Below, piece by piece: positions 1 through 9,171 of a DNA stretch of 64,000 nucleotides (its first letter is position 1; every line of letters begins with the position of its first letter). Source of the DNA: Orientallactaga sibirica (Eukaryota > Chordata > Mammalia > Rodentia > Dipodidae); the NCBI GenBank assembly GCA_036365145.1, contig JAEOAD010000055.1, forward strand, positions 744,001 to 808,000, given 5' to 3'. Both the position numbers and the translations under genes were made by a program. The notes beneath the pieces were generated by a model. That model was not told where the DNA came from, searched no databases, and saw only the letters and a list, made by a program, of their open reading frames with translations.

Positions 1-69
1 GGGAATTAAACCTGGGTCCTTTGGCTTTGCGAGCAAGTGCCTTAACTGCTAAGCCATCTCTCCAGCCCT
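1..69 (-). mobile_element. B2-like tRNA-derived SINE, partial at window edge
   Basis: Reverse complement of the SINE head. It reads 'gaattaaacctgggtcc', then 'ccttaactgctaagcc' and 'atctctccagccc', which on the minus strand are the B box and A box of a tRNA-like Pol III promoter. The tail side lies outside the window. Confidence 0.88.
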
Positions 70-127
70 GTTTTGCTTTTTGCGTGATCTCATGCATCCA
101 CATATTTCCTTGAGATGAAGTCTTTCT

Positions 128-302
128 CTCAGCCAGAGAGATTCTCCGGTCTCCTCCTCACCCCCAGGTTACAGATGTGCATGGCCATGCCCAGCTTTTT
201 ATGAGGGGTTCTAGAGAGTCCAGCTTGGTGGTCTCCCACCTGAGAGGCCCTCATGCTGAAGCAGTAAGCACTCTTAACCACAAGCCATCTCCCCAGCCCC
301 CT
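128..302 (-). mobile_element. B3-like SINE, diverged
   Basis: A tRNA-like head at the right end ('cactcttaaccacaagcc', 'atctccccagccc') joins a middle resembling rodent B3 ('ggttacagatgtgcatggcc'). It is more diverged than the neighbouring B2-like copies, so it is probably older. Confidence 0.6.
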
Positions 303-401
303 CTTTTTTTGAGGCAGCATCTCACTCTAGACCAGACTTATCTGGAATTCACAGAAAATCTCCTACCTCAACATCCCAAGTGCTGGGATCAAAAGTGTGA
401 C
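303..401 (-). mobile_element. B1 SINE, split by a younger B1
   Basis: Antisense B1 ('gaggcagcatctcactctag' through 'caagtgctgggatcaaaag'). The remainder ('tgacatcatgctcaactt') resumes at about 555, after the plus-strand B1 inserted at 406-554. Confidence 0.8.
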
Positions 402-405
402 ATCA

Positions 406-554
406 AACCAGGTATGGTGGTGCACACCTTTAATCCTAGCACTTGAAAGGGAGAGGTAGGAGGATTGCCGTGGATTTGAGGCCACCCTGAGACTACATAG
501 TGAATTCCAGATCAGCCTGGGCTAGAATGAGACCCTACCTCGAAAAAAAAAAAA
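406..554 (+). mobile_element. B1 SINE inserted into an older B1
   Basis: Full-length sense B1 from 'ccaggtatggtggtgcacac' to 'gaccctacctcg' and an A-tail. Both sides carry the target-site duplication 'gtgacatca' (397-405 and 555-563), proving insertion into the antisense B1. Confidence 0.92.
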
Positions 555-611
555 GTGACATCATGCTCAACTTATTTATCCACTCATTTATTATTATTGT
601 TGTTTTTTTTA

Positions 612-813
612 TATTTAATTAATTTATTTATTTGAGAGAGAGAAAGAGGCAGAGAGAGAGAGAATGAACGCTCCAGGGCCTCCAGCCACTGCAAACGAAC
701 TCCAGATGTATGTGCCCCCTTGTGCATCTGGCTTACGTGGGTCCTGGAGAATCGAACCAGGATCCTTTGGCTTTGCAGGCAAATGCCTTAACCACTAAGC
801 CATCTCTCCAGCC
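612..813 (-). mobile_element. B2-like SINE
   Basis: Complete antisense copy: 'atttatttatttgagagag' tail and GA-rich stretch, 'gcctccagccactgcaaacg', 'tgtgcatctggcttacgtgg', and head ending 'atctctccagccc'. Confidence 0.93.
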
Positions 814-819
814 CCTGTT

Positions 820-966
820 TTGGTTATTTTTCAAGGTAGGGTCTTACTCTAGCCTAGGCTGACCTGGAACTCACTCTGTAGTCCCAGTGGCCCAGAACTC
901 ACAGCAATCCTCCTACTTCTGCCTCCTGAGTACTGCAATCAAAGGCATGCACCACCACACCTGGCT
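820..966 (-). mobile_element. B1 SINE
   Basis: Antisense B1 from 'tttttcaaggtagggtctta' to 'caccaccacacctggctt'. The middle is slightly diverged. Confidence 0.9.
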
Positions 967-994
967 TTATTTATTTATTCATTCATTCATTTAT

Positions 995-1212
995 TTCTGA
1001 GATAGTCTCATATACCTCAATATGACCTCAAATTTGTTATGTAGCTGAGAATGGGCTTCATGCATGCTAGGCAAGTGTTAGACCCAACTTCATGTTGCTG
1101 GGAAGAACGGGGTCTCAATATCATATAGCCCAGGCTGGCCTTGAACTCCCTCTGTAGCCAAGAATGACCTTGATCTTCTCTGAGATTACAGACTGGAGCC
1201 ACCATGCCTGGT
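995..1212 (-). mobile_element. B4/old B1-like SINE remnant
   Basis: An ID-like piece ('cttcatgcatgctaggcaag') is followed by antisense B1-type sequence ('cccaggctggccttgaactc', 'gattacagactggagccacc'). The ID plus B1 order suggests a B4 composite, strongly diverged. Confidence 0.55.
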
Positions 1213-1270
1213 TTATGTAATGTTGGAAATCCAGCCCAAGGCTTTGAGTTACGTTACTGGCCAAAGACCT

Positions 1271-1456
1271 TTTTATTTGTTTGCAAGCAGAGAGATATAA
1301 AGAGGAGAGAGAGACTATGGGCACACCAGACCTTCCGCTGCTACAAATGGACTCCAGATTCATGCACTACTATGTCTGGCTCTACATGGTTGCTGGGGAG
1401 TCAAACACAGATCAGTAGGCTTTGCAGGAAAGTGCCTTAACCACTCTCCAACCCCT
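1271..1456 (-). mobile_element. B2-like SINE, diverged
   Basis: Antisense copy beginning 'tttatttgtttgcaagcag'. The middle is recognisable ('gactccagattcatgcac') and the head is damaged ('cttaaccactctccaacccc'). Confidence 0.8.
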
Positions 1457-1668
1457 TTTCTTTTCTTTTCTTTTCTTTTCTTTTCTTTTCTTTTCTTTTC
1501 TTTTCCTTTCCTTTCTTTTCTTTTCTTTTCTTTTCTTTCTTTTCTTTTTTTTTCTGAACCAGGCTCTTATGTAGCCCAGGATGGCCTGGAACTCTCTATA
1601 TAGCTAAGGATAGCTTTGACCTCCTCATCCTCCTGCTGCTACCTCCTGAGTGCTCAAGCGATAGGGTC
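1457..1668. repeat. Local duplication, copy 1
   Basis: A (TTTTC)n array with interruptions followed by a B1/B4-like segment ('gaaccaggctcttatgtagc' onward). The sequence recurs without a visible difference 625 bp downstream at 2082-2293, including the interruptions of the array. Confidence 0.9.
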
Positions 1669-1742
1669 CAGGCTGACCTGGAACTCACAGAAAATCTCCT
1701 ACCTCAACATTCCAAGTACTGGAGCCATTTCTCCAGCCCCTC
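1669..1742 (-). mobile_element. SINE-derived fragment
   Basis: Antisense B1 pieces ('caggctgacctggaactcac', 'tacctcaacattccaagtac') run straight into a B2-like head end ('ccatttctccagccc'). The junction looks like a deletion fusing two neighbouring SINEs. Confidence 0.55.
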
Positions 1743-1752
1743 TTTTTTATTG

Positions 1753-1876
1753 TCGATTTTTTTTTTTTTGAGGTAGGGGGTCTCACTCTAGCCCAGGATG
1801 ACCTGGAATTCACTCTATAGTCTCAGGCTGGCCTCGAATTCACAGTGATCCTTTTACCTCTGCCTCCTGAGTGCTC
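1753..1876 (-). mobile_element. B1 SINE, truncated
   Basis: Antisense B1 from 'ttttttgaggtagggggtct' to 'gcctcctgagtgctcgg', after which a pyrimidine microsatellite (1877-1912) replaces the missing 5' end. Confidence 0.85.
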
Positions 1877-1912
1877 GGTCTTTCTTTCTTTTTCTTTTTC
1901 TTTCTTTCTTTT

Positions 1913-2058
1913 TTGGTTTTTCAAGGCAGAGTCTCACTCTAGGCCAGGATAACCTGAAACTCACTCTGTAGTCCAGGCTGTTCTTGAACTCATGGTGATC
2001 CTCCTACCTCAGCCTCCTATGTGCTGGCATTAGACGTGTGTGCCACCATACCTGGCTA
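1913..2058 (-). mobile_element. B1 SINE
   Basis: Antisense B1, 'ggtttttcaaggcagagtct' to 'gtgccaccatacctggcta'. It lies between the two copies of the local duplication. Confidence 0.88.
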
Positions 2059-2081
2059 AGGTCTTTTTTCTTTTCTTTTCT

Positions 2082-2293
2082 TTTCTTTTCTTTTCTTTTC
2101 TTTTCTTTTCTTTTCTTTTCTTTTCTTTTCCTTTCCTTTCTTTTCTTTTCTTTTCTTTTCTTTCTTTTCTTTTTTTTTCTGAACCAGGCTCTTATGTAGC
2201 CCAGGATGGCCTGGAACTCTCTATATAGCTAAGGATAGCTTTGACCTCCTCATCCTCCTGCTGCTACCTCCTGAGTGCTCAAGCGATAGGGTC
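2082..2293. repeat. Local duplication, copy 2
   Basis: Second copy of 1457-1668 at a constant 625-bp offset. The 'ttttcctttcctttc' interruption and the whole B1/B4-like segment match. The TTTTC array extends further left here, to about 2064. Confidence 0.9.
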
Positions 2294-2329
2294 ATAGGCA
2301 TGAGCTACCATTCCTGTCTTGCACACAAG

Positions 2330-3095
2330 ATCTGACAAAATCTAGTGTGGAGCTTAACAGTTGGTCAGCAGATGGGGATGGAGGGGTGGGAGGGTGGGGC
2401 CAGGGTGGTGCAAAGGCTCTCCTGGTCTCTGGTGGAGGCCTGGGCAGAGGGAGGGCAAAGACTGTCATCGCCAGTCCCAAGCCAGCCCGTCGAGCAGCTG
2501 GGCGTTGATTTGATCAATGACTCTTTTCTTCCCCTGATTTGGCTGATAATGGCCTTTTAATTGAGTCCATTTGTTCCAAGACCATGGGCTGAGCTGAGCA
2601 GACGCTAGATTATTTGCCTCTTATTAAGTAGTTTAGGAAATGGCCCTTCGTTTTGGGCTGCCAGAAACATCGGAGCAGCTGTACAGTGTCTCTGAAGAGG
2701 ACACAGCCCCCAGTGCCTTGCAGAATCTGTTCCGGGCACCTACTCTTTCCCGCCTGCCCTTTGTCCCCAAGGCCCTTCCTGCCTCTCTCAGCCCCCATGC
2801 CGTTTTCCGTTAAGTAACTACTCAGTGCTCATAGTTTTATGATGTTTAAAGTATTGTTCCCAGAACTGTCTTATAGTATCCTGTGATTACATTTTCTTAC
2901 TTGCATAACGTTTTATTCTTCCCAGAGTTAATCATTTCTGAAGAAGGATGTAATCTAAAGACAAAGAGAACTACAATGAAATCTCAACTAATACTTGTAA
3001 CCATTGCATGAATAATGATCTTGGCACGGCTAGTTTGAACCTATTGCAAGTAGCAGGATATAACATACATGTAATGTGCTAATGTCTTTGAAAAC
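2330..3095. other. Single-copy block, no gene seen; conserved-element candidate
   Basis: No SINE, LINE or LTR was recognised. The first part is GC-rich and G-rich on the plus strand. The AT-rich part at about 2500-2660 has several homeodomain-type TAAT/ATTA cores ('gataatggccttttaattga', 'gattatttgcctcttattaa'). Reading frames here are short and unrelated to any family I recognise. It could hold a regulatory element. Confidence 0.4.
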
Positions 3096-3098
3096 CAT

Positions 3099-3246
3099 GG
3101 CCTGCCTGCCTGCCTGCCTGCCTTCCTTCTTTCCTTCCTTCCTTCCTTCCTTCCTTCCTTCCTTCCTTCCTTCCTTCCTTCCTTCCTTCCTTCCTTCCCT
3201 CCCTTCCCTCCCTCCCTCCCTCCCTCCCTCCCTCCCTCCCTCCCTC

Positions 3247-3289
<43 letters not shown>

Positions 3290-3290
3290 T
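3099..3290. repeat. Compound tetranucleotide microsatellite
   Basis: Four successive motifs: CCTG (3100-3122), CCTT (about 3123-3199), CCCT (about 3200-3247) and CTTT (about 3248-3290). The last three form a pure pyrimidine strand of about 170 bases. The ORFs read through it on both strands are low-complexity artefacts. Confidence 0.97.
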
Positions 3291-3429
3291 TCGAGGTAGG
3301 GTCTCACTGTAGCTCAGGCTGATCTGGAATTCACTCTGTAGTCCCAGGCTGGCTTCAAATTCATAGCAATCCTCCTACCTCTGCTTCCCAAGTGGCAGCA
3401 TTAAAGGTGTGCATTGCCACGCCCAGCTT
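3288..3429 (-). mobile_element. B1 SINE
   Basis: Antisense B1 from 'ttttcgaggtagggtctcac' to 'attgccacgcccagctt'. Its A-tail side runs into the compound microsatellite, which probably grew from that tail. Confidence 0.9.
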
Positions 3430-3584
3430 CTGAGAGGAAACTATTTTAGCAAACAACTTCTAATTGCATCTCAATGAGGTTCTTGCTACTAGTCCACTCG
3501 TTTTCCATGCTAACCCTTACTATAAACCATACCAGCTAAATTTGAGGGAAGGGAGTTATTTGTGTGTATGCGGGGGTGGGGGAG

Positions 3585-3795
3585 TATGTGTACGCCATGA
3601 CACATGTACGGAGGTCAGATTCACAACCTTGGGATGTCGGTCCTCCCTTGCACCTTGTTTGAGACAGAGTCGTTCTTGTTTGCTGTTGTGAGTGACGGAC
3701 TAACTGGCCTGAGAGCTTTGGACTTCTCTTCTCCCAGCCTCCCATTGCCATAGATGCATTTGGGATTACAGATGTGCCTACCACCCAGTTGGGCT
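3585..3795 (-). mobile_element. B3 SINE, diverged
   Basis: Antisense B3 pattern: 'acatgtacggaggtcagatt', 'ccttgtttgagacagagtcg', 'gggattacagatgtgcctac'. The tRNA-like head is missing or unrecognisable. Confidence 0.6.
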
Positions 3796-3799
3796 TTTA

Positions 3800-3905
3800 C
3801 ATTTTGGATTATTACAGGGTCTCATTTGGCCGAGCCTGGCCCCCAACTCCCTATGATCTTGAATTCTGATCTTCCTGCCTCCACGTCAGGAGTTACATCG
3901 TGGTG
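3800..3905 (-). mobile_element. Old B1/B4-like remnant
   Basis: Weak antisense B1 pattern ('acagggtctcatttggccga', 'cttcctgcctccacgtcagg'), wedged between two B3-like copies. Confidence 0.45.
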
Positions 3906-4162
3906 GGGGAGGGGTACATGTGTGCCACAGCGTGTGTGGGGGGGGTGTTAGTTCTCTATTTCCACCTTGTTTGAAACAGGGTCTCACTTGTTGTTTTGCC
4001 TCTGGGAGGACCACTGGAGCTGGCTGGGAAGCGGTGGGATTCTTCTGGCTCCGCCCCGTTGCTGTGGGTTGGGGGGGCTGGGATGACAGACACATGCATC
4101 TACTATTACATGGGTGCTGGGAGCTGGACTCACATCACAAGGCTGAGCCATCTCCCCAGCCT
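3906..4162 (-). mobile_element. B3 SINE
   Basis: Antisense B3 with a good 3' part ('ccttgtttgaaacagggtct'), 'gggatgacagacacatgcat', 'tgggtgctgggagctggact' and the head 'gctgagccatctccccagcc'. This is clearer than the copy at 3585. Confidence 0.75.
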
Positions 4163-4174
4163 CTTTCAATTTAT

Positions 4175-4352
4175 TTTATTTTTTTTTTTGAGACAGGGTC
4201 TCATGCCAGCCCAGGCCAGCCTCAAACTCACTATATAGCTAAGAATGATTTTCACCTCCTGCCCCTACTTCTTTTTATTTATTTTTTTCCTGCCTGTACT
4301 TCTAAGTAGAGATTGGGATTCCAGGCCTATGCTACCAAGCTAGGCTTTGCTA
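4175..4352 (-). mobile_element. Old B1-like SINE, interrupted
   Basis: Antisense pattern 'gagacagggtctcatgccag' to 'ccaagctaggctttgc', with a short T-rich interruption at about 4271-4290. Confidence 0.6.
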
Positions 4353-4424
4353 TTTCTTTTATGATAATTTCCAGTGAAGTCCAGCATTACTGTGCTTGTA
4401 TTTTTCTGCTCTTATTTTTATTTT

Positions 4425-4611
4425 ACTTATTTTTATCTATTTATTTGCAAGCAGAGAGAGATAGACAGAGACAGAGAATGGATGCGTCAGAGCCTCCAGC
4501 CACTGAAAATGAACTGCAGACACATGCACCACTTTGTACATCTGGCTTACATGGCTACATGGTTAGGCTTTGTAGGCAAGCGCCTTAACTGCTGAGCCAT
4601 TCCTCCAGCCC
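4425..4611 (-). mobile_element. B2-like SINE
   Basis: Antisense copy starting 'tttatctatttatttgcaag' and ending 'gctgagccattcctccagcc'. The 'gcaag' after the tail marks the same variant type as 1271-1456. Confidence 0.88.
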
Positions 4612-4744
4612 TTTTTCTGCTCTTTTAGAGATTGCTAGAAGTTCAAAGTGAGTTTCTTGTACAACAGTGTGGATGATCCATTAGATACTAAGGAGCACAC
4701 GGAGATCCAACCAGACATTAATAGAAGGAATTTAACTTTTTGTC

Positions 4745-4745
<1 letters not shown>

Positions 4746-4795
<50 letters not shown>

Positions 4796-4800
4796 TATGC
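4746..4800. repeat. (GT)n microsatellite
   Basis: GT array of roughly 20 units with ATGT interruptions. It directly abuts the antisense B3 on its right, a common B3/B2 tail position. Confidence 0.95.
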
Positions 4801-5060
4801 ATGTGGGCGTGTGTGTACATGGAGGCCAGAGGCTGACACTGGCACTCCAACGTTTTCTTTGAGACAGGGTTTCTTGCTGAATGTAGAGCTCACTAATTTG
4901 GTCAGACTAGCTAGTCCGTGAGCGCAGGGACTCCCTCTCTGCCTCTCCAGTGCTGGGAACAGGCTTGCAGCACCACACCTGGCACTTTTATATGGGTGCT
5001 AGTGATCTGAATTCAGGCCCTCATACTTATGCAACAAGTACTTCACCCATCTCCCCAGTG
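4801..5060 (-). mobile_element. B3 SINE
   Basis: Antisense B3: 'catggaggccagaggctgac', 'tttgagacagggtttcttgc', 'gtgctgggaacaggcttgca', 'ggtgctagtgatctgaattc', head 'cttcacccatctccccag'. Confidence 0.85.
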
Positions 5061-5065
5061 CCTAA

Positions 5066-5071
5066 TTTTTA

Positions 5072-5117
<46 letters not shown>

Positions 5118-5286
5118 TTTGAGAGAGAGAGAATGGGAGCACCAGAGCCTCTAGCCACTACAAACGAACTCCAAATGCATGCACCACCTTGTGCATCTGG
5201 CTTTACATGGTTACTGGAGAATCAAACCTGGGTCCTTAGGCATTGTAGGCAAGCACCTTAACCACTGAGCCATCTCTCCAGCTCCC
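5066..5286 (-). mobile_element. B2-like SINE
   Basis: Antisense copy with an (ATTT)n tail of about 13 units, GA stretch, 'gcctctagccactacaaacg' and head 'gagccatctctccagctc'. It inserted next to the B3 head. Confidence 0.93.
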
Positions 5287-5321
5287 CCGTGCCTAATTTT
5301 AATTTTTTTTTTAATGTCAAG

Positions 5322-5532
5322 GGGCATTGGAGGGATGGCTTAGCAGTTAAAGGCGTTTGCCTGCAAAGCCAAAGGACTCAGGTTCTATTCCCCGGAACCC
5401 ACGTTAGCCAGATGCACAAGGTGGTGCATACATCTGGAGTTCGTTTGCAGTGGCTGGAGGCCCTGGCTAGCCCATTCTCTCTCTCTCTTTCTCTGTGTCA
5501 AATGAATAAATAAAAATAAAATATTAAAAACT
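5322..5532 (+). mobile_element. B2-like SINE
   Basis: Sense copy from 'ggcattggagggatggctta' through 'ggcgtttgcctgcaaagcc', the CT stretch and the tail 'aaataaaaataaaatatt'. Confidence 0.93.
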
Positions 5533-5536
5533 GATG

Positions 5537-5716
5537 AGGGGCTGGGCATGGTGGCACACGTCTTTACTCCCAGCACTTGGGAGGCAGAGGTAGGAGGATC
5601 ACAGTGAGTTCGAGGCTACCCTGAGACTACATAGTAATTCCAGGTCAGCCTGGACTAAGAGTGAAACCCTACCTCAAAATACCAAAAACAAACAAAAAAA
5701 AAAAAAAAAAAAAACT
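5537..5716 (+). mobile_element. B1 SINE
   Basis: Sense B1 from 'gggctgggcatggtggcaca' to 'gaaaccctacctcaaaa' and a long A-rich tail. It follows a B2-like copy directly. Confidence 0.93.
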
Positions 5717-5719
5717 GAC

Positions 5720-5905
5720 AAAGGGGTGGGAGATTGCTCAGTGGGGCTTGCCTGTAAAGCTTGCCAGCCCAGGGTTCACATAAAGCCAAGATGAAACAAG
5801 TAGGGCAAGCATTTGTTTTTTGTTTGTAGCAGCAAGAGACCCTGGTGTGTGTGTGTGTGTGTGTGTGTGTGTACAATAACAAGTGCAAATAAATAAATAA
5901 ATAAA
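5720..5905 (+). mobile_element. B2-like SINE with internal (GT)n
   Basis: The head 'gtgggagattgctcagtggg' and 'agggttcacataaagcc' are diverged. The usual CT stretch is replaced by a GT array (about 5845-5871), then the 'aaataaataaataaataaa' tail. Confidence 0.7.
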
Positions 5906-6057
5906 TTTTGTTTTGTTTTGTTGAGGTAGGATCTCACTCTAGCCCAGGCCAATCTGGAATTCACTATGTAGTCTCAGGGTGGCCTCAAACTCATGGCGAT
6001 CCTCCTACCTCTGCCTCCCCACTGCTGGGATTAAATGCGTGCGCAACTACAGCTGAC
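5906..6057 (-). mobile_element. B1 SINE
   Basis: Antisense B1 with a TTTTG tail, 'ttgaggtaggatctcactct' and end 'gcgcaactacagctgaca'. Confidence 0.9.
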
Positions 6058-6078
6058 AATAAAAATATTTTTAAAGGA

Positions 6079-6218
6079 GGACAAGGGGGGTCGAGGAGAT
6101 GGCTCAGTAGTTAAGGGCACTTGCTTGCAAAGCCTGCAGCCTGGGTTCATTTCCCCAGTACCCACATAAAGGCAGATGCACAAAGTGGCTCGTTCACCTT
6201 TGCAGCAAGGGGTCATTG
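6079..6218 (+). mobile_element. B2-like SINE, 3' truncated
   Basis: Sense head 'gtcgaggagatggctcagta' through 'ggcagatgcacaaagtggct'. Similarity ends near 'tgcagcaaggggtcatt' with no CT stretch or A-tail. Confidence 0.75.
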
Positions 6219-6496
6219 GATGTGGCTATTTAAGATGTGGGTCTATTTAAGGGACCATGAAAGTGCATTGATATGGCTCCAGAATACAATCCTGCATAAA
6301 GACGCTGGGGAGGATCAGCATGAGGCATGAGGGGGAGGTGGGCACTGAGTAAGTGGAGACTTGTTGGGGCTCCCACCTTGTAGACTTTCAGACCTTACAG
6401 GGTGATGGAGTGAGATGGTCTTAGGAACAGCTGAGTGTGGGCTGGTTGTAAACAAAAGGTGATAAAGTTAAAATAGCAGCTGAGTACACAAGATCC
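6219..6496. other. Single-copy DNA
   Basis: No repeat family, RNA gene or convincing exon was recognised. Base composition is average. Confidence 0.4.
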
Positions 6497-6579
6497 AAAA
6501 AGGACCTCAAATTTACTATGTAATCTCAGGATGGCCTCAAACTGAACTGGGATTAAAGGTGTTCACCACCACACCCAGC
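6497..6579 (-). mobile_element. B1 SINE fragment
   Basis: Antisense B1 core ('ctatgtaatctcaggatggc') is joined by deletion directly to the 5' end ('ctgggattaaaggtgttcac', 'accaccacacccagcc'). Confidence 0.8.
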
Positions 6580-7422
6580 CCAAGAAATCCATTTCTGAAG
6601 CATTTTACCAAATGGCACAGTAGGTCTGACATGATCTGAACCTGGTTTTTTTTTTGGGGGGGGGTTGTAGATTTTGGAAAGCAGATGGGACGTTAGCAGA
6701 GTAATCGAGAATATACATGTAACATTTAACCTTGATAATGGCCCAGGTGCTGCTCTGAGTCACTGCGAGCACACCTAAAGCCACGCGGCTCTACAAAATT
6801 GCTCGTCTTATCATTTAACCTTTGGAATGAAGACAGGAAATTCCCTGTGATCTGTCCCCCAAACCTTTTCTGTCCATGCTCTTCTGGTGAGTGATAGCTA
6901 AAATTTAACTATATATGTATATTTTAAGGTCAGTTTCAGGTCTTTAGGGGAGACCTTTAGGGACCCGGGGAGAGCTCCATGGCTCTTTTAGCATTCATGC
7001 CATCTGCTGGGATGAGTCAGCGCTGTGCTGACCATGTGACTTCCCTTGGACACACTGGAAGATCTGTTCCCTCTGTTCTGACTCTCCTTCTGCAGAGCGT
7101 ACATTGATTGAATGCAACCTCAGAGTCCCATGAACTCTCTGATCAAGTGAACAGGTGCCTTCCATCCTTCCGAAGTAACTCATCACCTCCTGGGGTCTGC
7201 TTAACGGGAGTGCCAGGACTAAAACATTGCCTGTCCTTTTAGCCTCTGATGCCCTCTTTGACTTTGGCTGTTACATCTGGTTATTGAACTCCTAAGAATT
7301 ACACCAGTCTTGAACAAATGCCTGGACTTGTAAGTACAGGCAAAACATGGTAACAGCCTGGGAGGCCGTTTTTACCAACATATTTAAAACAACTAGAAAT
7401 GGTTTTTGTTAAAAAGCAATTA
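6580..7422. other. Single-copy DNA, no gene seen
   Basis: About 840 bp without recognised repeats apart from a T8/G10 run at about 6644-6664. Frames are short on both strands. A minus-strand frame at 6995-7186 has no recognisable motif. Confidence 0.4.
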
Positions 7423-7567
7423 AAGCCAGGCATGGTGGCGCATGCCTTTTAATCCCAGCACTCAGGAGGTAGAGGTAGAAGAACTGCCAAGAGTTTGAGA
7501 TCACCCTGAGACTACATAGTGAATTCCAGATTAGCCTGGGCCAGAGTGAGACCCTACCTCAAAAAAA
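7423..7567 (+). mobile_element. B1 SINE
   Basis: Sense B1, 'aagccaggcatggtggcgca' to 'gagaccctacctcaaaaaaa'. Confidence 0.92.
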
Positions 7568-7593
7568 TTTATATATAATAAAAAGAGTAGGGA

Positions 7594-7848
7594 GGGGGCT
7601 GGAGAGATGGCTTAGCAGTTAAGCACTTGCCTGTGAAGCCTAAGGACCCTGGTTGGAGGCTCAATTCCCCATGACCCATGTAAGCCAGATGCACAAGGTG
7701 GGGCATGCATCTGGAGTTTGTTTGCAGTGGCTGGAGGCACTGGCGCGCCCGTTCTCTCCCTCTCTCTCTCTCTCTCTCTGCCTCTTTCTCTGTCTGTCTG
7801 TTGCTTTCAAATAAATAAATAAATAAATAAAAATTAATATTAAAAAAG
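7594..7848 (+). mobile_element. B2-like SINE
   Basis: Sense copy with full head, an extra 'ggttggaggctcaattcccc' variant of the B-box region, a long CT stretch and tail 'aaataaataaataaataaa'. Confidence 0.93.
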
Positions 7849-7859
7849 AGTGGGGGGAA

Positions 7860-8321
7860 TCTTGGGAGGCTGGATAGTGGTGCACCCAGAAGCCATAGAT
7901 TGTTATGAAAAAATTTCAGTGCCAGGGTTGTGATACCTCTTAGCAGGCTGTTGGCCAGAAAGACCCCTGGTGCCCCAAAACATTACAGGTTATTGCCAAG
8001 GATCTTGGTTGCCCACCAAGAGCTAGATGGTAAGACCTTATTGCTAAAGACTCCACGCTTGGGCTGCAGGTCACTGAGAAATCAAGCTGGAGCTTGAATG
8101 GAAGCCTCCTCCTTAGTGACTAGCTGTCTTGATACCAGAAAGAACTATGCAGCTTTCTGGGGGAAGAAATTTACCAATGGTCATAACCAGCAGCGTACCT
8201 TGCAAGCTTTATGGCTGGCCAGCCAGGCCAAGTGTGCAAACAGGTACACTGGTGGCATGTCTGTTAAGGGTAACCAACTGCTCTCTGATTGTACTCAAGG
8301 CCCACTCCAATAGGAAGAATT
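7860..8321 (+). mobile_element. Unassigned dispersed element, 5' part
   Basis: Non-SINE sequence continuous with 8481-8935 across a B1 insertion. No frame is open for long. It resembles a non-coding dispersed rodent repeat that I know only from memory and cannot name. Orientation is a guess from the A-rich right end. A retropseudogene of a non-coding RNA is an alternative. Confidence 0.4.
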
Positions 8322-8480
8322 TTTTTGTTTTGTTTTGTTTTGTTTTGTTTGTTTGTTTGTTTTTTAAGGTAGGGTTTCACTCTAGCTCAGGCTGACCTGG
8401 AATTCACTATGTAGTCTCAGGGTGGCCTCGAACTCATGGCGACCCTCCTACCTCTGCCTCCCGAGTGCTGGGATTAAAGG
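8322..8480 (-). mobile_element. B1 SINE inside the dispersed element
   Basis: Antisense B1 with a TTTTG-rich tail. It ends at 'gtgctgggattaaagg', so its 5' end (usually 'cgtgcgccaccacgcc') is missing. Confidence 0.88.
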
Positions 8481-8935
8481 GAAAAAATTTAAGCCTGGTA
8501 CTGAAAACCTATGGCTGGGGAGGTTATAATCCCTAGTGGGGAAACTACTACTGTTCTCTGGCTAAATGCATATGATATGCCCGTCAAACTGCCCTCTTAA
8601 TACTTATATTTATGCTCATATATTAATGCTACTCTCGTTTTTTGGTTAGGGAAGTTTCTCTTTTCAGATGGTGGAACTACTTGGGAGACTCAAAACTCGC
8701 CAAACTGTTGAGAAGAAATGAAAATGATGACGTTTCTATCACATCCTCCAAGACTCAGAAACCATTGCAGAAGAAGTGGCGGAAAAAAAATGTAGGAGCC
8801 AAAGGAAGGGGAGGAGCGCTTTGCAACAATGTCTTTGGGACACAAAGTGGTTGTGGCATTCGTGACCTCACAGTGGCTGATGCTGACTACTCAAGACTTG
8901 CATAATAGGAGAAAAAAATGATAACATCAAAATAG
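8481..8935 (+). mobile_element. Unassigned dispersed element, 3' part
   Basis: Continues the element from 8321 ('taagcctggtactgaaaacc'). It includes 'agaagaagtggcggaaaaaa', 'gacctcacagtggctgatgc' and the A-rich 'gagaaaaaaatgataaca'. Stops occur in every frame within about 90 codons, so no protein is proposed. Confidence 0.4.
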
Positions 8936-8944
8936 GAGAGAGAG

Positions 8945-9163
8945 GGCTGGAGAGATGGCTTAGCTGTTAAGGCGTTTGCCTGTGAAGCCTAAGGACCCCA
9001 GTTCAGTTCTCCAGGTCCCACATAAGCCAGATGCATATGGTGGCACATGTGTCTGGAGTTTGTTTGCAGTGGCTAGAGGCCCTAGTGTGCCCATTCTCAC
9101 TCTCTCTCTCTCCCCCTCTCTCTGTCTCTAATAAATAAATAAAAATAAAATCTTTAAAAAGAT
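8945..9163 (+). mobile_element. B2-like SINE (first of three in a row)
   Basis: Sense head 'gggctggagagatggcttag', 'tctctaataaataaataaaa' tail. First of three consecutive sense copies covering 8945-9640. Confidence 0.94.
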
Positions 9164-9171
9164 AGAAGAGA

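Noticed and set aside
3041..3312. Frames of 78-88 codons on both strands across the compound microsatellite
   Set aside because: They are repeat translations (S/F/L/P and K/E/G/R).
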